DNA from: JAVJUV01 sp047314965
GTDB taxonomy: Bacteria; Pseudomonadota; Alphaproteobacteria; Rhodobacterales; Rhodobacteraceae
NCBI RefSeq assembly: GCF_047314965.1
Contig: NZ_JBLBVK010000044.1
Span: forward strand, 7,491-71,490
Direction of reading: 5' to 3'
Length of the DNA: 64,000 nt
A program made the translations under genes and the position numbers. The notes under the pieces are model-generated. The model was not told the DNA's origin. It made no database searches and saw only the letters and a program-made list of their open reading frames with translations. Below, one piece after another: positions 36,165 to 45,114 of the stretch; within the stretch, counting starts at the first letter, position 1, and the number at the start of each line of letters is the position of its first letter.

Positions 36165-39100
36165 TCAGCCCAGTTCGGCCAGACGCTCTACGGCGGTTCT
36201 GATACGTGCCAGTTCCTCGGACTTCTGCGCGGCCATGTCCTCGGTCTCCTCGATGACCTCGGGTGCCGCGTTTTCGCGGAACTTCGGGTTGTTCAGCCGG
36301 CCTTGAAGCCCGCCCAGTTCTTTTTCCAGCTTGCCAACCGTTTTTTCCAGCCGCGCTTTTTCGGCACCCACGTCGATCAGCCCTTCAAGAGGCAGGGCGA
36401 ACGTGCCGCCCTCGACCGCGATGGTGGCCGCACCCTTGGGCGCTGCGTCTGCCGCCGTCAGTCCTTCGATGCCGGCCTCCCGATCCCGCAGGATGATCGC
36501 TTCGTTCCGCGCCCAGGCGGTTTCGCCTGCCGCGTCCAGCGACAGCTTCAGAAGCGGGGCTTTCAGCGATTTCGGCACGTTCATTTCGCCACGAACACTG
36601 CGCACCTTCTCGATCAGGTCGCGGACCCAGCGCATTTCCGCGACTGCGGCTTCGTCGATCAGTTCCTCTCCATAGGACGGCCAGTCGGCGTGGATCAGCA
36701 TTTTCTCGCGCGCCGCCGATAGCCCCCACAGTTCTTCGGTGAGGAAGGGCATGATCGGGTGTAGCATGATCAACAGCTGATCGAGCGCCCATCCATAGAC
36801 CGCCCGCGTTTCCTCGGCGGCGTCGCCATCGAGCAGAGGCTTCGAGAATTCGACGTACCAGTCGAAGAAGGTGTAGGCGAAGGCGTAAAGCCCGTTTGCC
36901 GCGTCGTTGAAGCGGAAGGCATTGAGCGCGGCGTCGGTCTCGATCCGTGCGCGTGCCACTTCACCAACGATCCACTTGTTCGCTGTCTCTTTCAGCGGCT
37001 GTCCCGGCTGCCAGCGGGCATGGCCGAAGACGCCGTTCATCTCGGCAAACCGCGCGGCGTTCCAGATCTTGGTCGTGAAATTCCGATATCCTGCGATCCG
37101 CTGGGTCGAGAGCTTCAGGTCACGGCCCATCGCGGCCATCGAGGTCAGGGTGAAGCGGACGGCATCCGCGCCGTATTCGTCGACCAGCTCCAGCGGGTCG
37201 AGGACGTTGCCCAGCGACTTCGACATCTTCTTGCCCTTCTCGTCGCGAACGAGGGCGTGCACGTAGACGGTGTCAAACGGGCGGTCGCCCACGGTGGCGT
37301 ACTGCATCATCATCATCCGGGCGACCCAGAAGAAGATGATATCGAAGCCGGTGACGAGGACGGATGTCGGAAAATACTTCGCCAGTTCCGGCGTCTCATC
37401 GGGCCAGCCGAGAGTGCCGATCGGCCAGAGGCCGGAGGAGAACCAGGTGTCGAGGACGTCCGGATCCTGCCAGATCGGATAGACCAGATGGGTCGGGTCC
37501 TGGCTGATGGTATAGTCGGCAAGGCTGGCCGAGATGAGGTCCATCGCCTCGGCGCGGCTGCCGACTTCGACGACCCTGGCATGGTTCAGAGGCGTCGGCA
37601 GATCGGCGAGAACGTCTTCGAACTGCGAGGCCACTTCGTCGAACGCTGCGGCGCAGTGATGGTGCTCATCGCCGCGCAACAGGGATTGCTCGATCAGGAG
37701 CCGCATCAGCTCCGGCTGATCCAGCGCGCCGTCACCTTCATCGTCGTGGAAGCCCTCGCCACTGAGGTCAAAGCCGTACCAGACCGGGATCTGATGCCCC
37801 CACCAAAGCTGACGCGAGATGCACCATGGCTCGATGTTTTCGAGCCAGTTGAAGTACACCTTCTTGTGCTGCTCGGGCAGGATCTCGGTGGTGCCGTCGC
37901 GGACGGCCTCCAGCGCGGGGCCGACGATCTTGGCGGTGTCGACGAACCACTGGTCCGTCAGCATCGGCTCGATGACCACTTTCGAACGGTCGCCATAGGG
38001 CGCCATGATCTTCTTCGCTTCGACCAGAGGCACCAGCGCGTCCGCGCCCTCGGCGTCTGGCTTCAGCGCTGCGCCACCCAGAACCGGGTCATCGGCACGG
38101 GTCATGACCGCAAGGTCTTCTTCCGTGATCTGCTCGATCACCGCGGCACGCGCGACGAACCGGTCGAGCCCGCGAAGGTCGTCCGGCACAAGGTTCAGCG
38201 CATCCGCCTCGTTCTCGCTCAGAACGCGTTCGCCGCGGGCAACCTCCATCGCGACCTGCGCGGCTTCGGCATAGGGCAGGCCGTCGTCGCGCATATGCGC
38301 CTTGGTATCCATCAGGCGGTACATCGGGATGCCGCCGCGCCTGGCCACCTGGTAGTCGTTGAAGTCATGCGCGCCGGTGATCTTGACCGCGCCCGAACCG
38401 AAGTCGGGATCGGGATATTCGTCGGTTATGATAGGGATCAGGCGGCGATGCTCCTTGGGCCCGACGGGAATTTCACAGAGTTTCCCGACAATGGGAGCGT
38501 AGCGTTCGTCCGAGGGGTGAACGGCGACCGCGCCGTCGCCCAGCATGGTCTCGGGCCGGGTCGTGGCGATCGAGATGTAGTCGCGCGTCTCGCGCAGCGT
38601 GACGTTTCCTTCCGCGTCCTTCTCGACGTACTCATAGGTGGCGCCGTCCGCGAGCGGGTACTTGAAGTGCCACATATGGCCGTCGATTTCGATGTTCTCG
38701 ACTTCGAGGTCCGAGATCGCAGTCTCGAAATGCGGGTCCCAGTTGACCAGCCGCTTGCCGCGATAGATCAGCCCATCCTCGTACATTTTCACGAAGACGC
38801 GGATCACGGCGTCGTGGAAGTTGCCTTCTTCGCCCTCGGGCGCGCCGGGGGCGCCCGACATGGTGAAGGCGTTGCGGGACCAGTCGCAGGACGCGCCCAG
38901 ACGCTTCAGCTGCTCAATGATCGTGCCGCCCGACTGTTTTTTCCATTCCCAGACCTTGGCGGTGAAGGAGTCGCGTCCCATGTCCCGGCGGCCGGGCAGA
39001 CCTGCCTTTGCGAGTTCGCGCTCGACGACCATCTGCGTGGCTATCCCGGCATGGTCCTGGCCCGGCTGCCAGAGCGTGTCGTGGCCCCGCATCCGGTGCC

Positions 39101-39296
39101 AGCGTATCAGGATGTCCTGCAGGGTGTTGTTGAATGCATGCCCCATGTGCAGAACGCCCGTGACGTTCGGCGGCGGGATCATGATCGAGAAGGTTTCGTC
39201 CGAAGAAGCGTTGGCGCCGGCCTTGAAGGCTCCGGCCTCTTCCCAGGTGCGGTAGATGCGCGCTTCGGCTTCGGATGCGTCGAATGTCTTTTCCAT
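36165..39296 (-). CDS. valS: valyl-tRNA synthetase
   Basis: A 1043-residue class I synthetase: PPNVTGVLHMGH (42-53, HIGH box), TTRPETMLGD in the editing domain, WCISRQLWWGHQIP near 491-504, KMSKS at 690-694, anticodon-binding helical domain and a C-terminal coiled coil. It charges tRNA-Val and hydrolyses misacylated Thr-tRNA. It is longer than the ~950-residue E. coli enzyme, mainly through an insertion of ~90-100 residues between WYG (~507) and the DVLDTWFSSGL block (613-623). It is a single transcription unit upstream of the Lrp gene. Confidence 0.97.
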   Translation of the reverse strand: MEKTFDASEAEARIYRTWEEAGAFKAGANASSDETFSIMIPPPNVTGVLHMGHAFNNTLQDILIRWHRMRGHDTLWQPGQDHAGIATQMVVERELAKAGLPGRRDMGRDSFTAKVWEWKKQSGGTIIEQLKRLGASCDWSRNAFTMSGAPGAPEGEEGNFHDAVIRVFVKMYEDGLIYRGKRLVNWDPHFETAISDLEVENIEIDGHMWHFKYPLADGATYEYVEKDAEGNVTLRETRDYISIATTRPETMLGDGAVAVHPSDERYAPIVGKLCEIPVGPKEHRRLIPIITDEYPDPDFGSGAVKITGAHDFNDYQVARRGGIPMYRLMDTKAHMRDDGLPYAEAAQVAMEVARGERVLSENEADALNLVPDDLRGLDRFVARAAVIEQITEEDLAVMTRADDPVLGGAALKPDAEGADALVPLVEAKKIMAPYGDRSKVVIEPMLTDQWFVDTAKIVGPALEAVRDGTTEILPEQHKKVYFNWLENIEPWCISRQLWWGHQIPVWYGFDLSGEGFHDDEGDGALDQPELMRLLIEQSLLRGDEHHHCAAAFDEVASQFEDVLADLPTPLNHARVVEVGSRAEAMDLISASLADYTISQDPTHLVYPIWQDPDVLDTWFSSGLWPIGTLGWPDETPELAKYFPTSVLVTGFDIIFFWVARMMMMQYATVGDRPFDTVYVHALVRDEKGKKMSKSLGNVLDPLELVDEYGADAVRFTLTSMAAMGRDLKLSTQRIAGYRNFTTKIWNAARFAEMNGVFGHARWQPGQPLKETANKWIVGEVARARIETDAALNAFRFNDAANGLYAFAYTFFDWYVEFSKPLLDGDAAEETRAVYGWALDQLLIMLHPIMPFLTEELWGLSAAREKMLIHADWPSYGEELIDEAAVAEMRWVRDLIEKVRSVRGEMNVPKSLKAPLLKLSLDAAGETAWARNEAIILRDREAGIEGLTAADAAPKGAATIAVEGGTFALPLEGLIDVGAEKARLEKTVGKLEKELGGLQGRLNNPKFRENAAPEVIEETEDMAAQKSEELARIRTAVERLAELG

Positions 39297-39360
39297 GGGT
39301 CTTTCCCTTGCGGTCGCGGACCATTTAGCGGCCCTTCGAGGCGAGTGAAACCCCTAGGGA

Positions 39361-39792
39361 TCAGACGGCACGGTCAATCCGGGTGGAAAGGTGCACCAGC
39401 GACTCCGATGAACGCACGCCCGGCACCGCTCCGATGGCGTCAAGCGCGCGGTCCAGCGCTTCGGTCGACGGTGCGGCCAGACCGACGATCAGGTCGAACC
39501 GCCCGCTTGTGGTGTGCGCGCTGGAGACTTCCCTCACCGCTTTCAGCCGCGCAAGAACGGCTGGCAGGGTGCGTGGTTCGATCTGTAACAGTGCGGTGGC
39601 GCGGATCGTCGTTCTCTCGGCACTTTCTCCAAGCCGGATGGTGTAGCCCGCAATGACCCCCCGGCGCTCCAGTCGTTCCAGTCTCGATTGCACCGTCGAC
39701 CGCGCCAGTCCCAAGGCTTGGGCAAGAGAGGCTACAGGTTGGCGGGCGTCCTGCGTCAGCAGAGAGATGAGTGCGTGATCGATTTCGTCCAT
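39361..39792 (-). CDS. Lrp/AsnC-family transcriptional regulator
   Basis: A 143-residue Lrp/AsnC protein: N-terminal helix-turn-helix (LISLLTQDARQPVASLAQALGLARSTV in part, 8-35) and a C-terminal RAM ligand-binding domain (residues ~65-140). Such regulators sense amino acids. It is transcribed divergently from the PLP decarboxylase, with a palindrome touching its own start, so it likely controls both genes and may respond to ornithine, lysine or a related substrate. Confidence 0.92.
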   Translation of the reverse strand: MDEIDHALISLLTQDARQPVASLAQALGLARSTVQSRLERLERRGVIAGYTIRLGESAERTTIRATALLQIEPRTLPAVLARLKAVREVSSAHTTSGRFDLIVGLAAPSTEALDRALDAIGAVPGVRSSESLVHLSTRIDRAV

Positions 39793-39811
39793 ATGACGAA
39801 AAGTCCGTCAT
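39793..39811. promoter_or_regulatory. palindromic operator for the Lrp-type regulator
   Basis: ATGACG-AAAAGTC-CGTCAT, a perfect 6-bp dyad directly upstream of the regulator start (39792). Another dyad, ATGATC...GATCAT, lies nearer the decarboxylase gene. Dyads in this position fit autoregulation by the Lrp protein. Confidence 0.5.
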
Positions 39812-39905
39812 TATGATCGAATAAACAACCCTAATCGACAACTTTTCCGTTCAAAATGATCAAGCCGGCGCGGATCATTGGAGTACGGCATCAATGGAGT
39901 TCCGC

Positions 39906-41045
39906 ATGCGTCTTGTCCCGGCAATCTGGTCCGATCCACGCACCCATCTCCTGACCCAGCGTCCCGACGATGCGGTCCTGTTTTTCGCGCCGGATCAGCT
40001 GAGGGCGACGGCAGAGCGGTTCCAGCGCGGCTTTCCGGGACTGGTGACCTATGCCGTCAAGGCCAATGATGCGGTCGAGGTTCTGGAGAACCTGTCGGCC
40101 TCGGGGCTTCAGGCCTTCGACGTGGCCTCTCCTGCCGAGATGAGGCTCGTCCGACGGCTCGCTCCCCTTGCGGCGCTCCATTACAATAATCCGGTGCGCT
40201 CGCGCGCCGAAATAGCCGAGGCCGTAGGGCTTGGCGTATCTTCCTATTCCGTCGACTGCGCCGGCGAACTGGACAAACTCATCGCCGCAGGGTTGCCTGC
40301 GGCGACCGAGATCTCTGTTCGGCTGCATCTTCCGGTGGCGGGTGCCGCCTATGATTTCGGCGCCAAGTTCGGCGCTTCGCCCGAGACGGCGGCTATCCTG
40401 TTGCGCCGGGTCGCGGAGAGAGGGCTTGTGCCGTCAATGACGTTCCATCCCGGAACTCAGTGTGCCGATCCGGCCGCCTGGGCGGCGTACATCGCCGAAT
40501 GCGCCCGTGTCGCGCAACGCGCGGGGGTTCATCTGGTCCGGCTGAACGTCGGCGGTGGGTTTGCCGCTCATCGCACCGGCGTTGCACCGGACCTGGATAC
40601 GATCTTCGCAGGGATAGATGCCGCCGTTGCGCGCGCCTTTGGCCGCACCAGACCCGAACTTGTTTGCGAGCCTGGCCGTGCGATGGTTGCCGAGGCCTTC
40701 ACCGCCGCCACCCGCATCAAGGCCATCCGCGAGGACGGTGCGGTTTTCCTCAATGACGGGATCTATGGCAGTTTCGCCGAGGCTCCGATCCTCGGCAATG
40801 TCGACCGGATCGAGGTGATCCCGCAATCCGGTCGGCGGCCCGGCACCCGACAGGTGCCGAGGACGGTCTTCGGGCCGACCTGCGACAGCCTGGATCGTCT
40901 CCCGGGGCAGGTGCTCTTGCCGCACGACCTTGCCGAAGGCGACTGGATCCTGTTCCACGGCATGGGCGCCTATTCCCGCGCAACCGTAACCCGTTTCAAT
41001 GGTTATGGTTCCGAACGTATCGTGACCGTTGAAAAATTTGCCTGA
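39906..41045 (+). CDS. type III PLP-dependent decarboxylase (ornithine/lysine decarboxylase-like)
   Basis: A 379-residue fold-III (alanine-racemase-like barrel) decarboxylase: YAVKAND carries the PLP lysine, FDVASPAEM, then GGGFAAHRTG phosphate-binding glycines, CEPGRAMVAEAF and the C-terminal PTCDSLDRL with active-site cysteine. Eukaryote-type ornithine decarboxylases and bacterial ornithine/lysine or carboxynorspermidine decarboxylases share these. It produces a diamine (putrescine or cadaverine) most likely. The start at 39906 has GGAG six bases upstream; the earlier ATG at 39894 does not. The divergent Lrp gene is the likely regulator. Confidence 0.88.
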   Translation: MRLVPAIWSDPRTHLLTQRPDDAVLFFAPDQLRATAERFQRGFPGLVTYAVKANDAVEVLENLSASGLQAFDVASPAEMRLVRRLAPLAALHYNNPVRSRAEIAEAVGLGVSSYSVDCAGELDKLIAAGLPAATEISVRLHLPVAGAAYDFGAKFGASPETAAILLRRVAERGLVPSMTFHPGTQCADPAAWAAYIAECARVAQRAGVHLVRLNVGGGFAAHRTGVAPDLDTIFAGIDAAVARAFGRTRPELVCEPGRAMVAEAFTAATRIKAIREDGAVFLNDGIYGSFAEAPILGNVDRIEVIPQSGRRPGTRQVPRTVFGPTCDSLDRLPGQVLLPHDLAEGDWILFHGMGAYSRATVTRFNGYGSERIVTVEKFA

Positions 41046-41103
41046 GACTGGACACTGGCCGCTCGCCCGCTAGGCTCCCGCGCAACAGGCAACGGAGTCG
41101 CTC

Positions 41104-43395
41104 ATGGACAAGTTCGGCAAGTCTCAGCCGGTTCGCCGGTTCGAGGATCAGCGTTTCATTACCGGTCATGGCGGGTATGTCGACGACATCGCGCCAAATG
41201 GCGCGCTGCACGCCGTGTTCGTGCGAAGCGAGGTCGCCCACGGCATTTTGCATCCTCTCGATTTGTCCGAGGTGCGCGGCATGCCGGGGGTGGCCTTGGC
41301 ACTTGCGGCCGAGGACCTGGAGGCGATGGGCGCCGACTATCTCATGCGCGGCACGCTCGTAACGAACCGAGATGGCTCCAAGGGCGCCGAAACGGCTCGG
41401 CACGTCCTTGCGAGAGGCAAGGTGCGCTTCGTAGGCGAGCCGATTGCGGTGGTCGTGGCCGAGACGCGCGAGCAGGCAAAGGACGCCGCCGAGGCCGTGT
41501 TCGTCGAGGTCGATCATCTGCCTGCAAAGGTTGATATTGCTCCGGGCGGCGAGACCCTTCACGACACTGCGCCGGACAACGTGGCGTTCGACTGGGGCAT
41601 GGGCGATGAAGAGGGCGCCAGGGCTGCCTTCGATCAGGCAACTCACGTTGTCAGGACACGGGTCGTCGACAACCGGGTGATCGTCAACTCTATGGAGCCG
41701 CGCGGTTGCTTCGCGGAATGGGACGGAACGCGCCTTCATCTCGCGTTCGGCGGTCAGGGTGTCTGGGGCATCAGGCCGAAACTTGCCAAGTGTTTCGGGC
41801 TTGATGCAGAGGCGGTGCGCGTCACCAACCCCGATGTCGGTGGCGGTTTCGGCATGAAGGGCATGGATTACCCCGAGTATTTCGTCGTGTGCGCCGCCGC
41901 CAAGGCGCTTGGCCGTCCGGTGCGCTGGATGTCCGAACGGACCGAGGCGATGCTGACCGACAACGCAGGGCGCGACCTGATCACCGAAACCGAACTTGCG
42001 TTTGACGCCGATTACCGGCTGATTGGCTACCGCACCAACACAACCTGCAACATCGGTGCCTACAATTCGCAATTCGCCCAACCGATCCAGACCGACCTTT
42101 TCTCAAAGGTCGCGATGGGCGTGTATGACGTGCAGAACGTCTATCTTCAGTGCCGGGGCATCTTCACCAACACCACGCAGGTCGATGCCTATCGCGGTGC
42201 CGGCCGGCCCGAGGCGATTTTCGTGCTGGAACGCTCGATGGACAATGCGGCCCGCCAGCTTGGCGTCGATCCGTGGGAACTGCGCCGCAAGAGCTTCATC
42301 CCAACGTCGAAATTTCCCTACAAGACTGCGATCGCCGACACCTATGACGTCGGCGATTTCAACCGCGTGATGGACCGCGTCATGGCCGAAGCCGATGTAG
42401 CGGGCTTTGCCGCAAGGCGGAGCGAGTCCGAAGCCAGGGGCAGGCTCCGAGGACAAGGCATCTGCTACTACATCGAGTCGATCCTGGGCGATCCGTCTGA
42501 AAACGCTCGCGTCGTGTTCGAAGAAGACGGCTCTGTCAGCCTCTATGTCGGCACGCAGTCGAACGGGCAGGGTCACGAGACCGTCTATGCAACCTTCCTT
42601 GCCGATCACACTGGCATTCCGGTCGAAAAGATCCGCGTCATACAAGGCGACACCGACCTGATCCCGCAAGGCGGCGGTACGGGCGGTTCGCGTTCGGTCA
42701 CCGTGCAGTCGACTGCGACGCTGGCGACTGTCACAACAATCCGCAGACAGTTCGCAGAGTACCTCGCCGAGAAGGCCGGTGCTGACAGCGTCGATTTCGA
42801 CGACGAGCGTTTCCGGATTCCGGGCTCGAACGAGACGCCGAGCATGCTCGAAGTGGCCGGGATGGCGCGGAACGATGGCAGGACCGACCTGCTGGACGTG
42901 CAGGAACGGATCAAGCTGGATGCGCGATCCTTCCCCAACGGGTGCCATGTGGCAGAAGTCGAGATCGATCCCGAGACCGGCCAACTGGTCGTCGACCGCT
43001 ATACCGTCACGGACGATTTCGGTAATCTGATCAATCCAATGCTCGCCGAAGGTCAGGTTCATGGCGGTGTGGCGCAGGGTATTGGTCAGGCCATCACCGA
43101 GCACACTGTCTACGACCAGGACGGCCAGCTTCTGACCGCGTCCTTCATGGATTACGGGATGCCGCGCGCCGTGGATTTGCCGATGATCCGCTTCACGACC
43201 GAGCCCGTGCCGTCGCTCTACAACCCCATGGGAATGAAGGGATGTGGCGAGGCGGGAACCGTCGGAGCCCTTGCCGCGATTGCCAACGCCGTGACAGATG
43301 CCGTCAGCACCGCTGGCGGTGGCGATGTCCAGATGCCGTTCACGGCGGAACGGGTCTGGCGGGCGCTCAACACAGCAAAAATGGCGGCAGAGTAA
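41104..43395 (+). CDS. xanthine dehydrogenase-family molybdopterin-binding large subunit (form II CoxL-like), no adjacent partners
   Basis: A 763-residue molybdenum hydroxylase large subunit. Conserved blocks: N-terminal RFEDQRFITGHGGYVDD, GGGFGMKG around residue 250, AYRGAGRPE (the form II pattern, not the AYXCSFR of true CO dehydrogenase), GQGHETVYATF, GGTGGSRS, and GCGEAGTVGA with the catalytic glutamate. Such proteins normally work with a FAD subunit and a 2Fe-2S subunit encoded alongside; neither is present next to it. The substrate (aldehyde, purine or other heterocycle) is unknown. Confidence 0.9.
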   Translation: MDKFGKSQPVRRFEDQRFITGHGGYVDDIAPNGALHAVFVRSEVAHGILHPLDLSEVRGMPGVALALAAEDLEAMGADYLMRGTLVTNRDGSKGAETARHVLARGKVRFVGEPIAVVVAETREQAKDAAEAVFVEVDHLPAKVDIAPGGETLHDTAPDNVAFDWGMGDEEGARAAFDQATHVVRTRVVDNRVIVNSMEPRGCFAEWDGTRLHLAFGGQGVWGIRPKLAKCFGLDAEAVRVTNPDVGGGFGMKGMDYPEYFVVCAAAKALGRPVRWMSERTEAMLTDNAGRDLITETELAFDADYRLIGYRTNTTCNIGAYNSQFAQPIQTDLFSKVAMGVYDVQNVYLQCRGIFTNTTQVDAYRGAGRPEAIFVLERSMDNAARQLGVDPWELRRKSFIPTSKFPYKTAIADTYDVGDFNRVMDRVMAEADVAGFAARRSESEARGRLRGQGICYYIESILGDPSENARVVFEEDGSVSLYVGTQSNGQGHETVYATFLADHTGIPVEKIRVIQGDTDLIPQGGGTGGSRSVTVQSTATLATVTTIRRQFAEYLAEKAGADSVDFDDERFRIPGSNETPSMLEVAGMARNDGRTDLLDVQERIKLDARSFPNGCHVAEVEIDPETGQLVVDRYTVTDDFGNLINPMLAEGQVHGGVAQGIGQAITEHTVYDQDGQLLTASFMDYGMPRAVDLPMIRFTTEPVPSLYNPMGMKGCGEAGTVGALAAIANAVTDAVSTAGGGDVQMPFTAERVWRALNTAKMAAE

Positions 43396-43410
43396 AACCC
43401 CTCTGCCGCC
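43383..43410 (+). terminator. hairpin over the molybdenum hydroxylase stop codon
   Basis: GGCGGCAGAG (43383-43392) and CTCTGCCGCC (43401-43410) form a perfect 10-bp stem with the TAA stop in the 8-nt loop. No long T run follows. Confidence 0.6.
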
Positions 43411-43513
43411 TCATTGGCGCCTGACTTTTTCGCGAGCCTTTGTCGCAACCGTCGCAGACGGCCGATGCGCACATTATCTGTGTGGTGATTAGGGTTTGGT
43501 AGCAGTCTGAGCC

Positions 43514-44584
43514 ATGGGAATCGGAGACCGCATCAAGGGCCTTATGGGCTTCTTCCGCCGGACGGAACGCCACGTCCAGCAGCACACGCGCGACCGTGTG
43601 GATCACGTCATCCTGCTCGACGGCACCATGTCCACTCTCGACGAGGGGGATGAAACCAACGTCGGCCTGATCTACAAGCTTCTGGCCGAGGCCTCGACGT
43701 CCCAGAATATCGGCATCCTCTACGAAGCCGGGACGCAATGGTCAGACTGGTCCAAAACCCTCGACATCATCGAGGGCCGGGGCATCAACCGTCAGATCCA
43801 GCGCACCTACGGCTGGCTGGCCAGCCGTTACCGCCCCGGAGACCGCATCTTCCTGATTGGATATTCACGGGGCGCCTATGCGGTCCGTTCGCTGGCCGGC
43901 GTGATCGACAGGGTCGGGCTGGTCAAATCCGACTTTGCCACCGAACGCATGGTGCGTGAGGCTTACCGCCACTACCGTTTCGAAACCGCCCCCGCGACGG
44001 CCGCGAAATTCGCTGCCAGCTATTGTCACCCGCATGTCCCGATCGAGATGATCGGAGTCTTCGACACCGTGAAGTCGCTCGGGTTCCGCGCGCCCTTCGT
44101 CTGGAAATGGGAAGAGGTCAAGCACGCGTTCCATAACCACGAGATCGGACCCAGCGTCCGTCACGCCTTCCATGCTCTCGCGCTCGACGAGAACCGCGAG
44201 GCCTTTACCCCCGTCTTCTGGGACTGCCCGCCCGATCATCCGGGCCGCATGGAACAGGTCTGGTTCCGCGGCAGCCATGGAGATGTTGGCGGGCAACTGT
44301 CCGGGTACAACGTCGCGCGTCCTCTCTCGAACATACCCCTCGTTTGGATGCTGGACCGGATGGAGCGTTGCGACTTGCGTTTGCCGTCTGGCTGGCGGCA
44401 GCGATTTCCGACTGATCCTGACGCGAAATCCGTCGGCACAACGCGAGGTTGGGGCAAGTATTTTCTGGCCCGCCGACGCCGCGTGATGGGCAGGGACCCG
44501 TCCGAAAGCCTGCATCCGACGGCATCAGGTCGTTCGCCCCGGGCGCGCGAATTCGAAAAACAGGCGGTGAACAGCCCGGCTTAA
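43514..44584 (+). CDS. DUF2235 domain alpha/beta-hydrolase-like protein
   Basis: A 356-residue protein whose HVILLDGTMSTLDEGDETN start and GYSRGAYAVRSLAG (GxSxG nucleophile elbow) identify DUF2235, with VWFRGSHGDVGG supplying the later Asp/His region. Members include type VI secretion phospholipase effectors (Tle group) and free-standing hydrolases. No Vgr, PAAR or immunity-like gene is nearby, so it is likely a cellular lipase/esterase. It converges on the thioesterase gene, with a 4-bp overlap. Confidence 0.87.
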   Translation: MGIGDRIKGLMGFFRRTERHVQQHTRDRVDHVILLDGTMSTLDEGDETNVGLIYKLLAEASTSQNIGILYEAGTQWSDWSKTLDIIEGRGINRQIQRTYGWLASRYRPGDRIFLIGYSRGAYAVRSLAGVIDRVGLVKSDFATERMVREAYRHYRFETAPATAAKFAASYCHPHVPIEMIGVFDTVKSLGFRAPFVWKWEEVKHAFHNHEIGPSVRHAFHALALDENREAFTPVFWDCPPDHPGRMEQVWFRGSHGDVGGQLSGYNVARPLSNIPLVWMLDRMERCDLRLPSGWRQRFPTDPDAKSVGTTRGWGKYFLARRRRVMGRDPSESLHPTASGRSPRAREFEKQAVNSPA

Positions 44585-45054
44585 GGGGCGATCTTGATCA
44601 CGAGGCAGGTTGTCGAGGCCTGCCCATAGAGTCTGCCGTCCTCGACACCCACCAGATCGGCCCTGGCGACCCCGGTGGACCGTCCCACATGATCGGCTGT
44701 CGCAATGGCGCGCACCCGGATCCCGGCGGGAATGCCCCTTATCAGGTTCACCTTGTATTCCAGCGTCGTATAGCCGGCCCCTGCGGGAAGGCGGCTCATT
44801 ATGGCGCACCCAAGGGCACTGTCCAGGATCGTCCCGAACCAGCCGCCGTGGGTTGTTCCCAGGGGGTTCAGGTGGTCTTCGGTCGGTTCACCCTCGAAGA
44901 CCACACGGCCTTCCTCGACCTCCGTCATCACGATTCCCATATGCCGCGCCATCGGCGCGGCGGGCAGTTCGCCCCGGAGAATGCCATTCAAAAATTCCAC
45001 CCCCGGCATCGCGGCGATCGTCGCGCGCCCGGCAACGCCGTATTTTCGTTCCAT
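44581..45054 (-). CDS. PaaI-family hotdog thioesterase
   Basis: A 157-residue hotdog-fold acyl-CoA thioesterase. LGTTHGGWFGTILDSALGC holds the HGG loop and catalytic-region aspartate typical of PaaI/4HBT proteins. It hydrolyses aromatic or medium-chain acyl-CoA esters in the cytoplasm. It lies 60 bp downstream of metF on the same strand, without obvious functional link. Confidence 0.88.
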   Translation of the reverse strand: MERKYGVAGRATIAAMPGVEFLNGILRGELPAAPMARHMGIVMTEVEEGRVVFEGEPTEDHLNPLGTTHGGWFGTILDSALGCAIMSRLPAGAGYTTLEYKVNLIRGIPAGIRVRAIATADHVGRSTGVARADLVGVEDGRLYGQASTTCLVIKIAP

Positions 45055-45114
45055 GTGTTCCTCCGCTGATCCGGCGACACCATGCGTCGCGCGCCGGGCA
45101 ACGGCAAGACCGGG

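Noticed and set aside
37020..39656. An 878-codon open frame on the plus strand opposite valS
   Set aside because: The high GC content makes antisense frames of long genes stay open; valS is fully convincing and the antisense product has no domain.
39812..39905. A regulatory RNA leader (speF-like) ahead of the decarboxylase
   Set aside because: The gap is under 100 bp and no extended fold is evident; the Lrp operator explains the dyads better.
41104..43395. True carbon monoxide dehydrogenase (form I CoxL)
   Set aside because: The active-site stretch reads AYRGAGRPE, the form II pattern, and the other cox subunits are missing.
43514..44584. Type VI secretion effector
   Set aside because: DUF2235 fold fits, but no VgrG, PAAR, Hcp or immunity-type gene is near.
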